NCBI RefSeq assembly: GCF_018881605.1
Contig: NZ_JACVPZ010000001.1
Location: 806,001-870,000 of the forward strand
DNA length: 64,000 nt
Direction of reading: 5' to 3'
Source: Polynucleobacter sp. UB-Tiil-W10
GTDB taxonomy: Bacteria; Pseudomonadota; Gammaproteobacteria; Burkholderiales; Burkholderiaceae
In this document: one piece after another, positions 41,935 to 53,584 of the stretch
How positions within the stretch are numbered: the first letter of the stretch is position 1
Layout: every line of letters starts with the position of its first letter
The notes under the pieces: model-generated
Seen by the model: the letters and a program-made list of their open reading frames with translations, nothing else
What the model was told of the DNA's origin: nothing
Database searches by the model: none
Position numbers and translations under genes: made by a program

Positions 41935-43299
41935 CTATTTGCCAATACAAAATTGACTGAAGATTTTGCCTAAAAGGTCATCCGGAAGCAGCTTTCCGGT
42001 AATTTCACCTAAGTGCCTTTGGGCCAAAGAAAGCTCTTCTGCAAATAACTCAAGCGAATTGTTGCCATTTGCTGCGAATTTCTCTGATTTTTCAATATGT
42101 TCAGCTGCACGCTCAATACAGTCTAAATGCCTTCTACGGGCCAAAATGGCGCCCTCTTGAGAGCCGGCCCACCCCACAAGCTTCAAAATCTGCTGCTTTA
42201 GCTGCTCAATTCCAACCCCAGTTTTAGCGGAAATCAATAAGACCTCCCCTGGCGCCGTTTTTAATGGCTCTAGCAGCAAATCCGCCTTATTAAGAACCTC
42301 GAGAACGGCGCATTTAGGGGGTAATTCTTTCAAAATCTGGGTTTTTAGATCATCTTGCTGATCGTCCGACTGCACATCGGTTAAAAAAATCACCAGGTCT
42401 GCTAGGCGTATGGCATCCCAAGATCTTTCGATGCCTTTTGCCTCTACAACATCTGTTGTCTCGCGTAGACCGGCCGTATCAATAATGTGCATAGGCACAC
42501 CATCAATGGTGATGCTTTCTTTAACACGGTCTCGGGTTGTGCCGGCGATAGGGGTAACAATTGCCACCTCTTCACCAGCCAATCGATTAAGCAAAGAACT
42601 TTTTCCGACATTGGGCGCACCAGCAAGCACCAGCTGAATGCCATCTCGCAAAATTTTTCCTTGCTTAGCCCCAGCACGTAAGGTTTGTAATTTTTCTTTA
42701 ACTGCAATTAGGCGTTGACGCGCCTGAGCATTTTCTAGAAATTCAATTTCTTCTTCAGGAAAATCTAAGGTGGACTCAACCAAAATTCTGAGTTGAGTAA
42801 TTTCTTCAATTAAGTGATTGATGTCATCAGAAAATACGCCTTGCAATGAGCGCGCTGCGCCACGTACAGCTGCCTCGCTTTGTGCGTCAATTAAATCGGC
42901 AATCGCCTCTGCTTGGGTTAAATCAATCTTATTATTTAAGTATGCGCGGAGAGTGAATTCGCCAGGCTCTGCAATAACAAGACCATCTTCTTTGCCCAAC
43001 TCGAGGCAGCGCTTCATCACCAACTCAAGGAGTTGTGGACCACCATGACACTGAAGCTCTAAAACATCTTCACCAGTAAAGGAGGCTGGTCCAACAAAAT
43101 AAATTGCAATGAGCTGATCAATGGCTTCGCCATGTTTATTGCAGAGCGTTAATAGATTCGCCTGTCTTGGAGCTAGTTTTTTTTGAAAGAGGGCGCTTGT
43201 AAGGGGGCCCAAATTTTGTCCACTGATGCGAACAACACCAACGCCGGCCTTGCCTGGCGCTGTTGCGACAGCAATGATTGGCAATTTTCTCGTCATCAT
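41935..43299 (-). CDS. mnmE: tRNA modification GTPase MnmE
   Basis: A 454-residue G protein that with MnmG installs the cmnm5 group at tRNA U34. The N-terminal tetrahydrofolate-binding domain is followed by helical parts and the inserted G domain: GAPNVGKSSLLN, TTRD in GTTRDRVKE, DTAG and NKAD. It ends with the C-terminal Cys motif FCIGK, with the essential Cys. Last gene of the rpmH-rnpA-yidD-yidC-mnmE operon. Confidence 0.97.
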   Translation of the reverse strand: MMTRKLPIIAVATAPGKAGVGVVRISGQNLGPLTSALFQKKLAPRQANLLTLCNKHGEAIDQLIAIYFVGPASFTGEDVLELQCHGGPQLLELVMKRCLELGKEDGLVIAEPGEFTLRAYLNNKIDLTQAEAIADLIDAQSEAAVRGAARSLQGVFSDDINHLIEEITQLRILVESTLDFPEEEIEFLENAQARQRLIAVKEKLQTLRAGAKQGKILRDGIQLVLAGAPNVGKSSLLNRLAGEEVAIVTPIAGTTRDRVKESITIDGVPMHIIDTAGLRETTDVVEAKGIERSWDAIRLADLVIFLTDVQSDDQQDDLKTQILKELPPKCAVLEVLNKADLLLEPLKTAPGEVLLISAKTGVGIEQLKQQILKLVGWAGSQEGAILARRRHLDCIERAAEHIEKSEKFAANGNNSLELFAEELSLAQRHLGEITGKLLPDDLLGKIFSQFCIGK

Positions 43300-43338
43300 T
43301 GCTGTCTACTTATTACTAGCTTTTTTGCGGCGCGCGAA

Positions 43339-45009
43339 TTACTTAGCGGGCTTTTTTCCAAACATTTGATTAATTTGCCACTGCTGTGCGATGGATAGAA
43401 GGTTGTTAGTGACCCAATATAAAACCAAGCCGGCAGGGAAGAAGAAGAACATGATTGAAAAGACAATTGGCATGTACATCATAACTTTCGCCTGAATTGG
43501 ATCTGGTGGTGTTGGGTTCAACTTCGTTTGCACAAACATGGAGACAGCCATAACCACCGGCAAAATGTAATACGGGTCAGGCACTGAAAGATCGTGGATC
43601 CATAAAACCCAAGGTGCTCCACGCATCTCCACTGATGACAACAAAACCCAATACAAAGAGATAAATACGGGGATCTGAATGACGACCGGCAAGCAACCGC
43701 CCAATGGGTTGATTTTTTCCTTGCGGTACATCTCCATCATGGCTTGATTCAGTTTTTGTGGCTCGCCCTTGTACTGCTCCTTCATTGCTGTCAAGCGTGG
43801 CTGAACTTCCTTCATGCGCGCCATTGATTTATAGCTAGCAGCTGATAGGGGGAAGAACACCAGCTTAATTAAGATGGTCAACAAAATAATTGACCAACCC
43901 CAATTGCCAACATAAGAATGAATGCTATCCAAGAGCCAGAAAATGGGTTTTGCAAGAATGGTTAGGTAGCCGTAATCTTTTAACAACTCAAAACCAGGTG
44001 CAATCGTTTCTAAAAGGCGCTCTTCTTGTGGTCCAACAAATAATTTAGCTTTTTCAACCACAGTAGAGCCGGCCGCAACCACCCCAAGTGGTGTTTGCAT
44101 ACCAATTCGGTACAGGTTGTTATCAATTCTGCCCGCATAGATATCGCGCGCAACTTTGTCGCCCGGTATCCATGCGCTTGCAAAATAATGTTGAACCATT
44201 GCAATCCAAGCCGGATCCCCAGCAGCAACCTGCGTGGGAATGGTGATTTTGTTTTTATCTATTGCTGTGAATTCCAGCTTATTGAATTTTTCTTTGTCTG
44301 TGTAAGCTGCAGGTCCAGTAAATGTGCTGGCTGAGAAGGCTCCGCCAAATGGACCAATTTTTTGTTCTTGCGAAGCATCCCGCACTATCTCTGTGTACAA
44401 AACGAGTGGGTTCGTATTGTTGCTAGTTTGAGTAACACGATGACCAACGTCCACCACATAACTGCCTGGGTTCAAGATGAAAGTTTTTTCAAGCTTGACG
44501 CCATTGCGCTCGCTAGCAAAAACAGCAAATGGTCTACCGGAACCATCTTTACCAGACTGAATTAACTTAAATACGCTTGTGTGATTCGGAAGATCGTTGT
44601 TTAAAGAAATTAAACCAGAGCGAGCAAAATATTTATGTGTTGGCGTGTACTGAAACAATTCAACCGGTTTATTTTCTGCCGTTAAGGACTTGAGCAATTT
44701 GGCGTCAATAACGTTGGCACCGCTTGCGCTAATTTCCAATACCAATACATCATTTTGTAAGGTGAATTTTTCTGCGCTTTCAATGACGTTGCCACTTACA
44801 GCCGGGGCTACAGCGACAACTGGCGCGCCCGATATTTGCGTGGGCACGTCGACCTTATTGCTTGCGGTAGCCTTATCGGCAACCACTGTAGTGTTTGCTG
44901 GAGCCCCCCCAAACAAAGATGGCTTGCCCTCATGGACCTGCCAATTGTTGTAGAGCATGAGACCCGACATCGAGAATACTGCCCAAAGAATTGTTTTTTT
45001 AAAGTCCAT
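43339..45009 (-). CDS. yidC: Membrane protein insertase YidC
   Basis: A 556-residue inner-membrane insertase. The N-terminal helix (residues 5-20), a large periplasmic domain (about 60-340), then the conserved five-helix core beginning near IFWLLDSIHSYVGNWGWSIILLT. The cytosolic helical hairpin (MKEVQPRLTAMKEQYK) and a basic C-terminus (FGKKPAK) follow. It begins 6 nt after yidD. Standard for gram-negative YidC. Confidence 0.97.
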   Translation of the reverse strand: MDFKKTILWAVFSMSGLMLYNNWQVHEGKPSLFGGAPANTTVVADKATASNKVDVPTQISGAPVVAVAPAVSGNVIESAEKFTLQNDVLVLEISASGANVIDAKLLKSLTAENKPVELFQYTPTHKYFARSGLISLNNDLPNHTSVFKLIQSGKDGSGRPFAVFASERNGVKLEKTFILNPGSYVVDVGHRVTQTSNNTNPLVLYTEIVRDASQEQKIGPFGGAFSASTFTGPAAYTDKEKFNKLEFTAIDKNKITIPTQVAAGDPAWIAMVQHYFASAWIPGDKVARDIYAGRIDNNLYRIGMQTPLGVVAAGSTVVEKAKLFVGPQEERLLETIAPGFELLKDYGYLTILAKPIFWLLDSIHSYVGNWGWSIILLTILIKLVFFPLSAASYKSMARMKEVQPRLTAMKEQYKGEPQKLNQAMMEMYRKEKINPLGGCLPVVIQIPVFISLYWVLLSSVEMRGAPWVLWIHDLSVPDPYYILPVVMAVSMFVQTKLNPTPPDPIQAKVMMYMPIVFSIMFFFFPAGLVLYWVTNNLLSIAQQWQINQMFGKKPAK

Positions 45010-45015
45010 TGATAT

Positions 45016-45258
45016 TCACTTAAGTTGGTGCTTTGTATCTTTTACAGCAGGATCATAACCGCCGTGTGACAACGGGTTGCAGCGCAAAATACGCCACACC
45101 GTAAGACCAAAGCTTTTAATAAATCCGTAGTGACTAAAGCAGTCACATGCATATTGCGAACAGCTGGGCACATACTTGCAGTGCATGCCTAAATACGGGC
45201 TTAAAGCGAGTTGATATATTTTTACCAACCTAATTGCCGCATTGTTTAAAACGCGCAC
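45016..45258 (-). CDS. yidD: Membrane protein insertion efficiency factor YidD
   Basis: An 80-residue small protein. The core KIYQLALSPYLG ... CKYVPSCSQYACDC ... GFIKSF ... RCNPLSHGGYDP is diagnostic, with the conserved cysteines. The start is GTG at 45258, immediately after the rnpA stop codon (1 nt between), which gives the usual length. A longer frame into rnpA exists but would add a Lys-rich segment from rnpA read in another frame. Confidence 0.93.
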   Translation of the reverse strand: MRVLNNAAIRLVKIYQLALSPYLGMHCKYVPSCSQYACDCFSHYGFIKSFGLTVWRILRCNPLSHGGYDPAVKDTKHQLK

Positions 45259-45259
45259 C

Positions 45260-45577
45260 TTAAAGTAGTCCTGAAATCTGAGCGCGCAAAGCTTCTTTTT
45301 CTTTTTTTCTGAGTCTGCCTCGAGTCTCACGACCAATTGGTTTTTTAAGCTTAACCACCACATCTTTGTTTAATGTATTGGTTTGAGCCGCCCAAATCAA
45401 TTCGCGGATCATCCGCTTTAAGCGATTTCGATCAACCGCCCTTTTGGCTAGCTTCTTTGCTACTGCAACACCCAAGTCGGGCTCAGCGCCCTCTTGAATA
45501 GATGCAACATACATACCCCAATACAAACTTGTCTTGGGGCGTGTTTTTAGTAATTCAGAAATCCTTGCGCTATTCAA
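45260..45577 (-). CDS. rnpA: Ribonuclease P protein component
   Basis: A 105-residue basic protein that assists the RNase P RNA in trimming tRNA 5' ends. The signature AVDRNRLKRMIRE (the RNR motif) is present. It is preceded by rpmH with 8 nt between and followed directly by yidD. Length is normal. Confidence 0.95.
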   Translation of the reverse strand: MNSARISELLKTRPKTSLYWGMYVASIQEGAEPDLGVAVAKKLAKRAVDRNRLKRMIRELIWAAQTNTLNKDVVVKLKKPIGRETRGRLRKKEKEALRAQISGLL

Positions 45578-45585
45578 TGGCTAAA

Positions 45586-45720
45586 TTAAACAGCCAAACG
45601 CTTGCGGCCTTTTGCACGACGTGCATTTAAAACTGCGCGTCCGCTTTTGGTTTTCATGCGAATGCGGAAGCCGTGTGTGCGTTTGCGACGGGTTACTGAG
45701 GGTTGGTAAGTTCTTTTCAT
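45586..45720 (-). CDS. rpmH: 50S ribosomal protein L34
   Basis: A 44-residue protein translated from 45720 to 45586: [18 protein letters not shown] at the N-terminus, and [12 protein letters not shown] at the C-terminus. It matches L34 throughout. The first gene of the rpmH-mnmE operon, divergent from dnaA across a 222-nt region. Confidence 0.97.
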
Positions 45721-45867
45721 GTTCGATCCCTGGAAAACCAAGTATTTTCCTTGTTGCAGAGCAAAAGGTCAATCTATCTTGACGAATATGTAGGTGTTTT
45801 TCTCTATTTTTTCTTAAATTTCTCTTAAATCATTAATTTAAATAGGGTTTTTTCTATTATTCACAAG

Positions 45868-45927
45868 TTATCCACAGCTTTTCCACGTTTTTGTTGCTTG
45901 TGGATAACTTTGGAGCATCGCTACAAT
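45868..45927 (+). promoter_or_regulatory. dnaA promoter region with two DnaA boxes
   Basis: A consensus DnaA box TTATCCACA is at 45868-45876, and an inverted one, TGTGGATAA, at 45899-45907. The second covers a -35-like TTGTGG (45898-45903), with a -10 TACAAT at 45922-45927 (18-nt spacing). This fits DnaA autorepression. The rest of the 222-nt rpmH-dnaA gap is AT-rich and must also hold the rpmH promoter. Confidence 0.75.
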
Positions 45928-45942
45928 GGATCCTCCAAAAAT

Positions 45943-47373
45943 ATGAGCAACCTACACAATCCCCCCGCCTTGAATTCAATTAGCCCACTGGGGTTTTGGG
46001 ATGATGCTATTGGCATTTTATCCCGCGAACTGTCACCCCAACAGTTTAAAACATGGATTCAGCCCCTTACATTATTATCTTTTATTGAAAGTGATGACTC
46101 ACTAACAATAGGAGCCCCCAATCGATTTAAGCTGGATTGGATTAAAAAGACTTTTGCTGACAGATTCCAAGACCTGGCCTCACAGTATTTTGGGCGCCCC
46201 ATTAATGTGGGCTTTACCTTGGCGGTCGAAGGCGGCACAACAACAAATACCGCTGACAGTACGGCCCGGGAAGATCCAACCCAGAAGGCTGTTTCAAGCG
46301 AAACAATAGAGCCAAGCATCTCTGTTGAAGAAAATGCCTTTGAAATTGAAGATCACTCCAAACTAAATCCAAACCTCACTTTTGAAACATTTGTAACTGG
46401 TAAGGCAAATCAACTGGCTAGGGCAGCATCTATTCAGGTGGCGCATAACCCCGGGACATCATATAACCCGATGTTTTTGTATGGCGGGGTTGGTTTGGGC
46501 AAAACACACCTAATTCACGCCATTGGCAACCACCTCTTAAAAGAAAAGCCTGGCGCCCGAATTCGTTACATCCATGCTGAGCAATATGTGTCAGATGTGG
46601 TTCGCGCCTATCAACAAAAAGCTTTTGATCGCTTTAAGCGCTATTACCACTCACTAGACCTATTGTTAATTGATGATATTCAGTTCTTTAGTGGCAAATC
46701 CAGAACGCAAGAAGAATTTTTTTATGCTTTTGAGGCCTTACTAAGCAATAAAGCTCAGGTCATTATCACCAGTGATACCTACCCCAAAGAAATGGCGGGA
46801 ATAGATGATCGTCTTATCTCTCGCTTTGATTCTGGCTTAACGGTTGCAATTGAGCCCCCCGAACTAGAGATGCGAGTGGCTATTTTGATGAGAAAGGCTA
46901 TAAGCGAAGGCATTCCAATGAGTGAGGATGTAGCTTTCTTTGTAGCCAAACACTTGCGCTCAAACGTTCGTGAGTTAGAGGGTGCACTAAGAAAGATCTT
47001 GGCCTTTGTTCGCTTTCATGGTCGCGAGGTCACTATTGAGGTCGCTAGAACTGCGCTTAAGGATTTGCTGTCAATCCAAAATCGCCAGATTTCCGTAGAA
47101 AACATTCAAAAAGCGGTTGCTGATTTTTATAGCATTAAAGTTGCTGATATGTACTCTAAAAGGCGTCCGGCGAACATTGCTAGACCTCGTCAAATCGCCA
47201 TGTTTATGGCCAAAGAACTCACGCAAAAGAGTCTTCCTGAGATTGGCGAGTTATTCGGTGGGAGAGATCACACAACTGTTTTACACGCTGTTCGTAAGAT
47301 TGCTGATGAGCGAGCCCACGATGGACAACTAAACCATGAAATTCACGTTATTGAGCAAACCTTGAAAACATAA
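45943..47373 (+). CDS. dnaA: Chromosomal replication initiator DnaA
   Basis: A 476-residue initiator. Domain I (residues about 10-90, [18 protein letters not shown]), a short domain II, the AAA+ domain III (GGVGLGKTH Walker [10 protein letters not shown] Walker B) and domain IV with the DNA-binding [15 protein letters not shown]. The ATG at 45943 is preferred over a TTG at 45898, which lies in the promoter and DnaA box. The leader is about 10 nt and the Shine-Dalgarno weak. Confidence 0.96.
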   Translation: MSNLHNPPALNSISPLGFWDDAIGILSRELSPQQFKTWIQPLTLLSFIESDDSLTIGAPNRFKLDWIKKTFADRFQDLASQYFGRPINVGFTLAVEGGTTTNTADSTAREDPTQKAVSSETIEPSISVEENAFEIEDHSKLNPNLTFETFVTGKANQLARAASIQVAHNPGTSYNPMFLYGGVGLGKTHLIHAIGNHLLKEKPGARIRYIHAEQYVSDVVRAYQQKAFDRFKRYYHSLDLLLIDDIQFFSGKSRTQEEFFYAFEALLSNKAQVIITSDTYPKEMAGIDDRLISRFDSGLTVAIEPPELEMRVAILMRKAISEGIPMSEDVAFFVAKHLRSNVRELEGALRKILAFVRFHGREVTIEVARTALKDLLSIQNRQISVENIQKAVADFYSIKVADMYSKRRPANIARPRQIAMFMAKELTQKSLPEIGELFGGRDHTTVLHAVRKIADERAHDGQLNHEIHVIEQTLKT

Positions 47374-47636
47374 TTTTTGCTTGTGGATAAGGTTGTGGAC
47401 AACCCTAGGGATAAGTTTGGGGATTGGGTGTGGATAAATTGTGGAAAGATCCAGCTTCATGCAAAAATAGGGTATTAATAAAAAGTTATCCCCTTTTTAT
47501 GCAGTGCTTATACAAGAGTTTTCCACAGGTTTTTTAGTCTTCAATGTGTTGTTTTATAAAGAGTTTTTGACTTATCCACGGAATTTCAAGCCCTTATTAC
47601 TATTACTACTAAGATATATACAAGGATTTAAAAGCA
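47374..47636 (+). other. oriC region between dnaA and dnaN
   Basis: A 263-nt AT-rich gap with perfect DnaA boxes at 47382-47390 and 47429-47437 (both TGTGGATAA). Near-perfect boxes lie at 47394-47402, 47519-47527 (TTTTCCACA) and 47572-47580 (TTATCCACG). Weaker ones are at 47406-47414 and 47486-47494. The last box is followed by a GC step (AAGCCC) and then six trinucleotides TTA/CTA at 47594-47611, which on the other strand are 3'-(A/G)AT-5' DnaA-trios. This layout is that of a bacterial unwinding element next to dnaN. Confidence 0.85.
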
Positions 47637-48752
47637 ATGCAACTCGTTAACACTTCTCGCGATAGCCTACTAAAACCCCTTCAGGTTGTTAGTGGAATTG
47701 TTGAACGCAGACACACACTGCCAATTTTGGCAAACCTATTATTCAAAAAGGTTGGAGTAAAGGTTTCATTTATCTCAACGGATATTGAAATTCAGATAAC
47801 AACTAACGCCAACTTTGGTGTCGGTACTGAGGATGTCACAACGACTGTTGCCGCTAGGAAATTATTAGATATTTTGCGCGCACTACCAGAGGGGCCGGTT
47901 TCCTTAAATTTAAAAGATAACCGCATGGTTATACAAAGTGGCAAGAGCCGCTTTTCTTTGCAAACATTATCAGCAACTGAATTCCCGGTGATGCAAAGCG
48001 TTGGAGAAGTCACTGCTGCTTGGAAGATGTCACAAAAAAGCTTTCGTCAATTAATTAGCCAAGTACATTTTTCGATGGCCCAACAAGATATTCGTTATTA
48101 CTTAAACGGCATGTTGTTGGTAATTGAGGGTAAAGAAGTGGTTGCAGTAGCCACCGATGGACATCGTCTTGCGTATTCACAAGTTGAGTTGGCCGAAGCG
48201 CCATCCGGCTCTGGTCAAAAACAAGAAATTATTATTCCTCGCAAAACAATACTTGAGTGCCAGCATTTACTTGAAGACTCTGAAGAGTTGTTGGAAATCA
48301 GTTTGACCGCCAATCAAGTGAAATTCTCGTTTGGTGATATTGAACTAATTTCGAAATTAGTCGAGGGTAAATTCCCAGACTTCCAGAGAGTAATTCCTAA
48401 GGGTCAAAAAAATTCACTAGTGGTTGGCCGTGATGCCTTGCAGTCAGCCCTTCAACGTGCTGCGATTTTGACAACTGACAAATTTAAGGGCGTTCGCTTT
48501 TCCTTGTCTCCAAATCGAATCACAATTCAATCAACCAATGCTGAGCAAGAAGAGGCTCAAGAAGAGATTGAGACTGAGTACGCGGGTGATTCAGTAGAAA
48601 TTGGATTTAACGTCAGTTATTTACTCGATGTTTTATCAAACCTAAAGAACGAAAAAATTCAAATTAGTTTGGGTGATGCAAATAGTAGTGCTGTGATTAC
48701 TCTACCTGGCTCAGAGAGTTTTAAGTATGTTGTGATGCCAATGCGTATTTAA
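47637..48752 (+). CDS. dnaN: DNA polymerase III sliding clamp (beta subunit)
   Basis: A 371-residue ring-forming clamp with three topologically similar domains. The N-terminus MQLVNTSRDSLLKPLQVVSG, the middle VATDGHRLAYS and the C-terminal PGSESFKYVVMPMRI are typical, and the last block is the clamp-binding pocket strand. It begins 25 nt after the DnaA-trios and is followed by gyrB after 11 nt. Confidence 0.97.
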   Translation: MQLVNTSRDSLLKPLQVVSGIVERRHTLPILANLLFKKVGVKVSFISTDIEIQITTNANFGVGTEDVTTTVAARKLLDILRALPEGPVSLNLKDNRMVIQSGKSRFSLQTLSATEFPVMQSVGEVTAAWKMSQKSFRQLISQVHFSMAQQDIRYYLNGMLLVIEGKEVVAVATDGHRLAYSQVELAEAPSGSGQKQEIIIPRKTILECQHLLEDSEELLEISLTANQVKFSFGDIELISKLVEGKFPDFQRVIPKGQKNSLVVGRDALQSALQRAAILTTDKFKGVRFSLSPNRITIQSTNAEQEEAQEEIETEYAGDSVEIGFNVSYLLDVLSNLKNEKIQISLGDANSSAVITLPGSESFKYVVMPMRI

Positions 48753-48757
48753 TTTAG

Positions 48758-51262
<2,505 letters not shown>

Positions 51263-51265
51263 TTT

Positions 51266-51760
51266 ATGACATCCAAAAAATTAAAACCACCTAAGGTGGA
51301 TCGATCTTCAATTGTTGTTAAATCCTCTCCCATTCATGGGAAGGGTGTTTTTGTTGCGAAGCCGATCAAAAAAGGTCAGGCAATTATTGAATACAAGGGT
51401 GAGCGTATTAGTTGGAAGCTTGCTGAAAAACGCCACCCTCATGACCCTAAAGACCCTAATCACACCTTTTATTTTTCACTAGAAGATGGTCGTGTGATTG
51501 ATGCTAAATACGGCGGCAATGCTGCGCGCTGGATTAACCATTCATGCAAACCCATTTGCGAAACTCGTGAAGACAGTTTTGGTGGTGAGCCACGCGTTTT
51601 TATTTATGCAAAACGCGCCCTCAAAGTTGGTGAAGAGTTGTTTTATGACTATTCACTCGATGTTGAGGGGAAGATTACTAAGCAAATGAAAAAAGATTAT
51701 GAGTGTCGCTGTGGCGCAAAAAAATGTCGCGGCACTATGCTAGCGACAAAAGATAAGTAA
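51266..51760 (+). CDS. SET-domain protein-lysine methyltransferase
   Basis: A 164-residue bacterial SET protein. It has GKGVFVAKPIKKGQAIIEY (SET-N), RWINHSCKP with the NHSC SAM-binding block, and ELFYDYS with the catalytic Tyr. A post-SET zinc site CRCGAKKCRG follows. It would methylate a lysine of an unknown protein using SAM. It begins 3 nt after gyrB and may be co-transcribed. An origin by ancient transfer from eukaryotes is often suggested for such proteins. Confidence 0.9.
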   Translation: MTSKKLKPPKVDRSSIVVKSSPIHGKGVFVAKPIKKGQAIIEYKGERISWKLAEKRHPHDPKDPNHTFYFSLEDGRVIDAKYGGNAARWINHSCKPICETREDSFGGEPRVFIYAKRALKVGEELFYDYSLDVEGKITKQMKKDYECRCGAKKCRGTMLATKDK

Positions 51761-51772
51761 AAATAATTTTTT

Positions 51773-51988
51773 ATGTTGTTTGTGACAATTCAAGAACTAG
51801 AGGCTGCCATTAACTATTGGCGTAGTCAGTCACCATCAGAGGGTGATGAGTTGCGACTTTGCCTAGAGGCCTCAGCCCTTGCCAAACCATATGCATTAAT
51901 GATCGTCCAAGGGGCACAGAGGATGCCTGTAGATGTCTTGGATGAGCAGGCTCGTTCAGCTATTGAGCGGTTTCAAAAAATCTCTTAG
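51773..51988 (+). CDS. DUF3717 domain protein
   Basis: A 71-residue protein. The N-terminal IQELEAAINYWRSQSPS is characteristic of DUF3717, found mainly in Burkholderiales and of unknown function. No signal peptide or membrane helix. It follows the SET gene by 12 nt. Confidence 0.85.
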   Translation: MLFVTIQELEAAINYWRSQSPSEGDELRLCLEASALAKPYALMIVQGAQRMPVDVLDEQARSAIERFQKIS

Positions 51989-52093
51989 ACACTTTTGATT
52001 GTGTGGCTCACAGAGTTTAGGGTTATTGCTATATAAAGACCGACTATCTTGGGGTATTCTCGTATTCTTGCTCCCAAGTAGGGGGTAGAGGGC

Positions 52094-52861
52094 ATGAGAT
52101 TGCAAGAAATAATATTAAAAACAATTGGACTGGGGAAATCTTTTAAGGGATTTTCTGCGGTTACTGACGTGAACCTAGATGTTGCCCGCGGAACTATTCA
52201 TGCCTTGATCGGGCCGAATGGTGCAGGCAAGACCACTTGCTTCAATTTGCTAACCAAGTTTTTGGAGCCCAGCAGCGGACAAATCTTATTTAACGGTCTT
52301 GATATCACCAACGAGGCACCCGCACAAATTGCGAGGCGGGGCGTTATTCGCTCCTTTCAGATTTCAGCCGTATTCCCACATTTAACTGTGGTTGAAAATG
52401 TCCGTGTTGCGCTGCAGCGAGGATTGGGTACCGAGTTCCATTTTTGGAAATCTGGCGACTCTTTAAACGTGCTTAATGAGCGCGCCCTAGAGCTTCTACA
52501 TGAGGTTGGGTTGGAGGGTTTTGCTCATGAGGAAACCTTGAATTTGTCTTATGGCCGAAAAAGGGCGCTTGAAATTGCAACGACCTTGGCCATGGAGCCC
52601 GAGCTAATGCTTTTGGATGAGCCCACGCAGGGCATGGGGCACGAGGATGTGGAGCGTGTAACCGAGTTGATTGATCGTGTGGCCAAGGGCCGCACTATTC
52701 TGATGGTTGAGCACAACATGAAGGTGGTTTCTTCAATTGCTGACCGCATTACCGTTTTGCAGCGCGGCTCTGTGCTGGCTGAGGGTTCTTATCATGAGGT
52801 TTCAAACAACCCGCTGGTTGTTGAGGCCTACATGGGAAGCCATGGCGGAGACAACCTATGA
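52094..52861 (+). CDS. livG: ABC transporter ATP-binding protein, LivG-type
   Basis: A 255-residue ATPase of a branched-chain-amino-acid-type importer. Walker A is GPNGAGKTTCFN, the signature is LSYGRKRALE (a LivG-like variant of LSGGQ), Walker B is LMLLDEPTQGMG, and the switch His is in MVEHNMKV. The first gene of a five-gene liv operon in the order G-F-K-H-M. It overlaps livF by 4 nt. Confidence 0.93.
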   Translation: MRLQEIILKTIGLGKSFKGFSAVTDVNLDVARGTIHALIGPNGAGKTTCFNLLTKFLEPSSGQILFNGLDITNEAPAQIARRGVIRSFQISAVFPHLTVVENVRVALQRGLGTEFHFWKSGDSLNVLNERALELLHEVGLEGFAHEETLNLSYGRKRALEIATTLAMEPELMLLDEPTQGMGHEDVERVTELIDRVAKGRTILMVEHNMKVVSSIADRITVLQRGSVLAEGSYHEVSNNPLVVEAYMGSHGGDNL

Positions 52862-53562
52862 GCAACATGGCATTAGAGGTTAAGAATTTAGAGTCTTGGT
52901 ATGGCGAATCCCATATTTTGCATGGCGTCAATTTTGCTGTGCGTGATGGTGAAGTAGTTACCTTGCTTGGGAGAAATGGGGCCGGCAGAAGCACCATTCT
53001 TAAAACAATCCTAGGCCTTACTAGCAAAAGAACTGGTTCTATTGAGGTTTATGGCACACAAACCATTTCTATGCCGACTTACAAAATTGCGCGTCTAGGG
53101 GTTGGTTTTTGCCCAGAAGAGCGCGGAATCTTTGCCAGCTTAAGCACCGAAGAAAATTTATTGTTGTTGCCAGAGATTGCCCCTGGCGGCATGGGTTTGG
53201 ATGAGATTTATGAAATGTTTCCAAACTTATACGAGAGAAGAAATAGTCCTGGCACTCGCCTATCTGGTGGTGAGCAGCAGATGCTGGCAATGGCGCGGAT
53301 CCTGAGGACCGGTGCAAAACTATTGCTATTGGATGAGATCACCGAGGGATTGGCGCCGGTGATTGTGCAAAAGCTAGGTGAAGTTGTTACCAGTTTGCGC
53401 AAAAAAGGTTTCACGATTGTGTTGGTTGAGCAAAATTTCCGCTTTGCTGCACCCTTGGCGGATCGTCATTATGTTGTTGAGCACGGAAATGTAGTTGAAG
53501 TTGTAAATCAGAACGAGCTTGCTGAGAAAGCGGCTCTATTAAATGAGTATCTTGGTGTTTAG
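52858..53562 (+). CDS. livF: ABC transporter ATP-binding protein, LivF-type
   Basis: A 234-residue ATPase paired with LivG. The signature is RLSGGEQQMLAMAR, Walker B is LLLLDEITEGLAP and the switch is LVEQNFRF. Walker A reads GRNGAGRST, with Arg in place of the usual Lys; this also occurs in other LivF homologues. If Arg reduces ATP hydrolysis, the heterodimer would be asymmetric. It overlaps livG by 4 nt. Confidence 0.93.
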   Translation: MSNMALEVKNLESWYGESHILHGVNFAVRDGEVVTLLGRNGAGRSTILKTILGLTSKRTGSIEVYGTQTISMPTYKIARLGVGFCPEERGIFASLSTEENLLLLPEIAPGGMGLDEIYEMFPNLYERRNSPGTRLSGGEQQMLAMARILRTGAKLLLLDEITEGLAPVIVQKLGEVVTSLRKKGFTIVLVEQNFRFAAPLADRHYVVEHGNVVEVVNQNELAEKAALLNEYLGV

Positions 53563-53584
53563 TGGATTTCTATAGGAGACAGCA

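Noticed and set aside
45259..45363. N-terminal extension of YidD into rnpA
   Set aside because: The extension is rnpA sequence in another frame and the GTG at 45258 gives the normal YidD length.
45581..45772. A 63-residue minus-strand open frame over rpmH
   Set aside because: It is read in another frame across L34; the L34 reading at 45586-45720 matches its family throughout.
51283..51300. An AAAACCACC-TAA-GGTGG hairpin resembling the cassette terminators
   Set aside because: It lies inside the SET-domain coding sequence (Lys-Pro-Pro-Lys-Val codons), has no tRNA end or arm next to it, and has only 5-bp arms. Chance similarity.
52973..53000. Arg in place of Lys in the LivF Walker A as a sign of an inactive ATPase
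   Set aside because: GAGR variants are, to my knowledge, frequent in LivF homologues of this group, so it is noted in the feature but not counted as novel.
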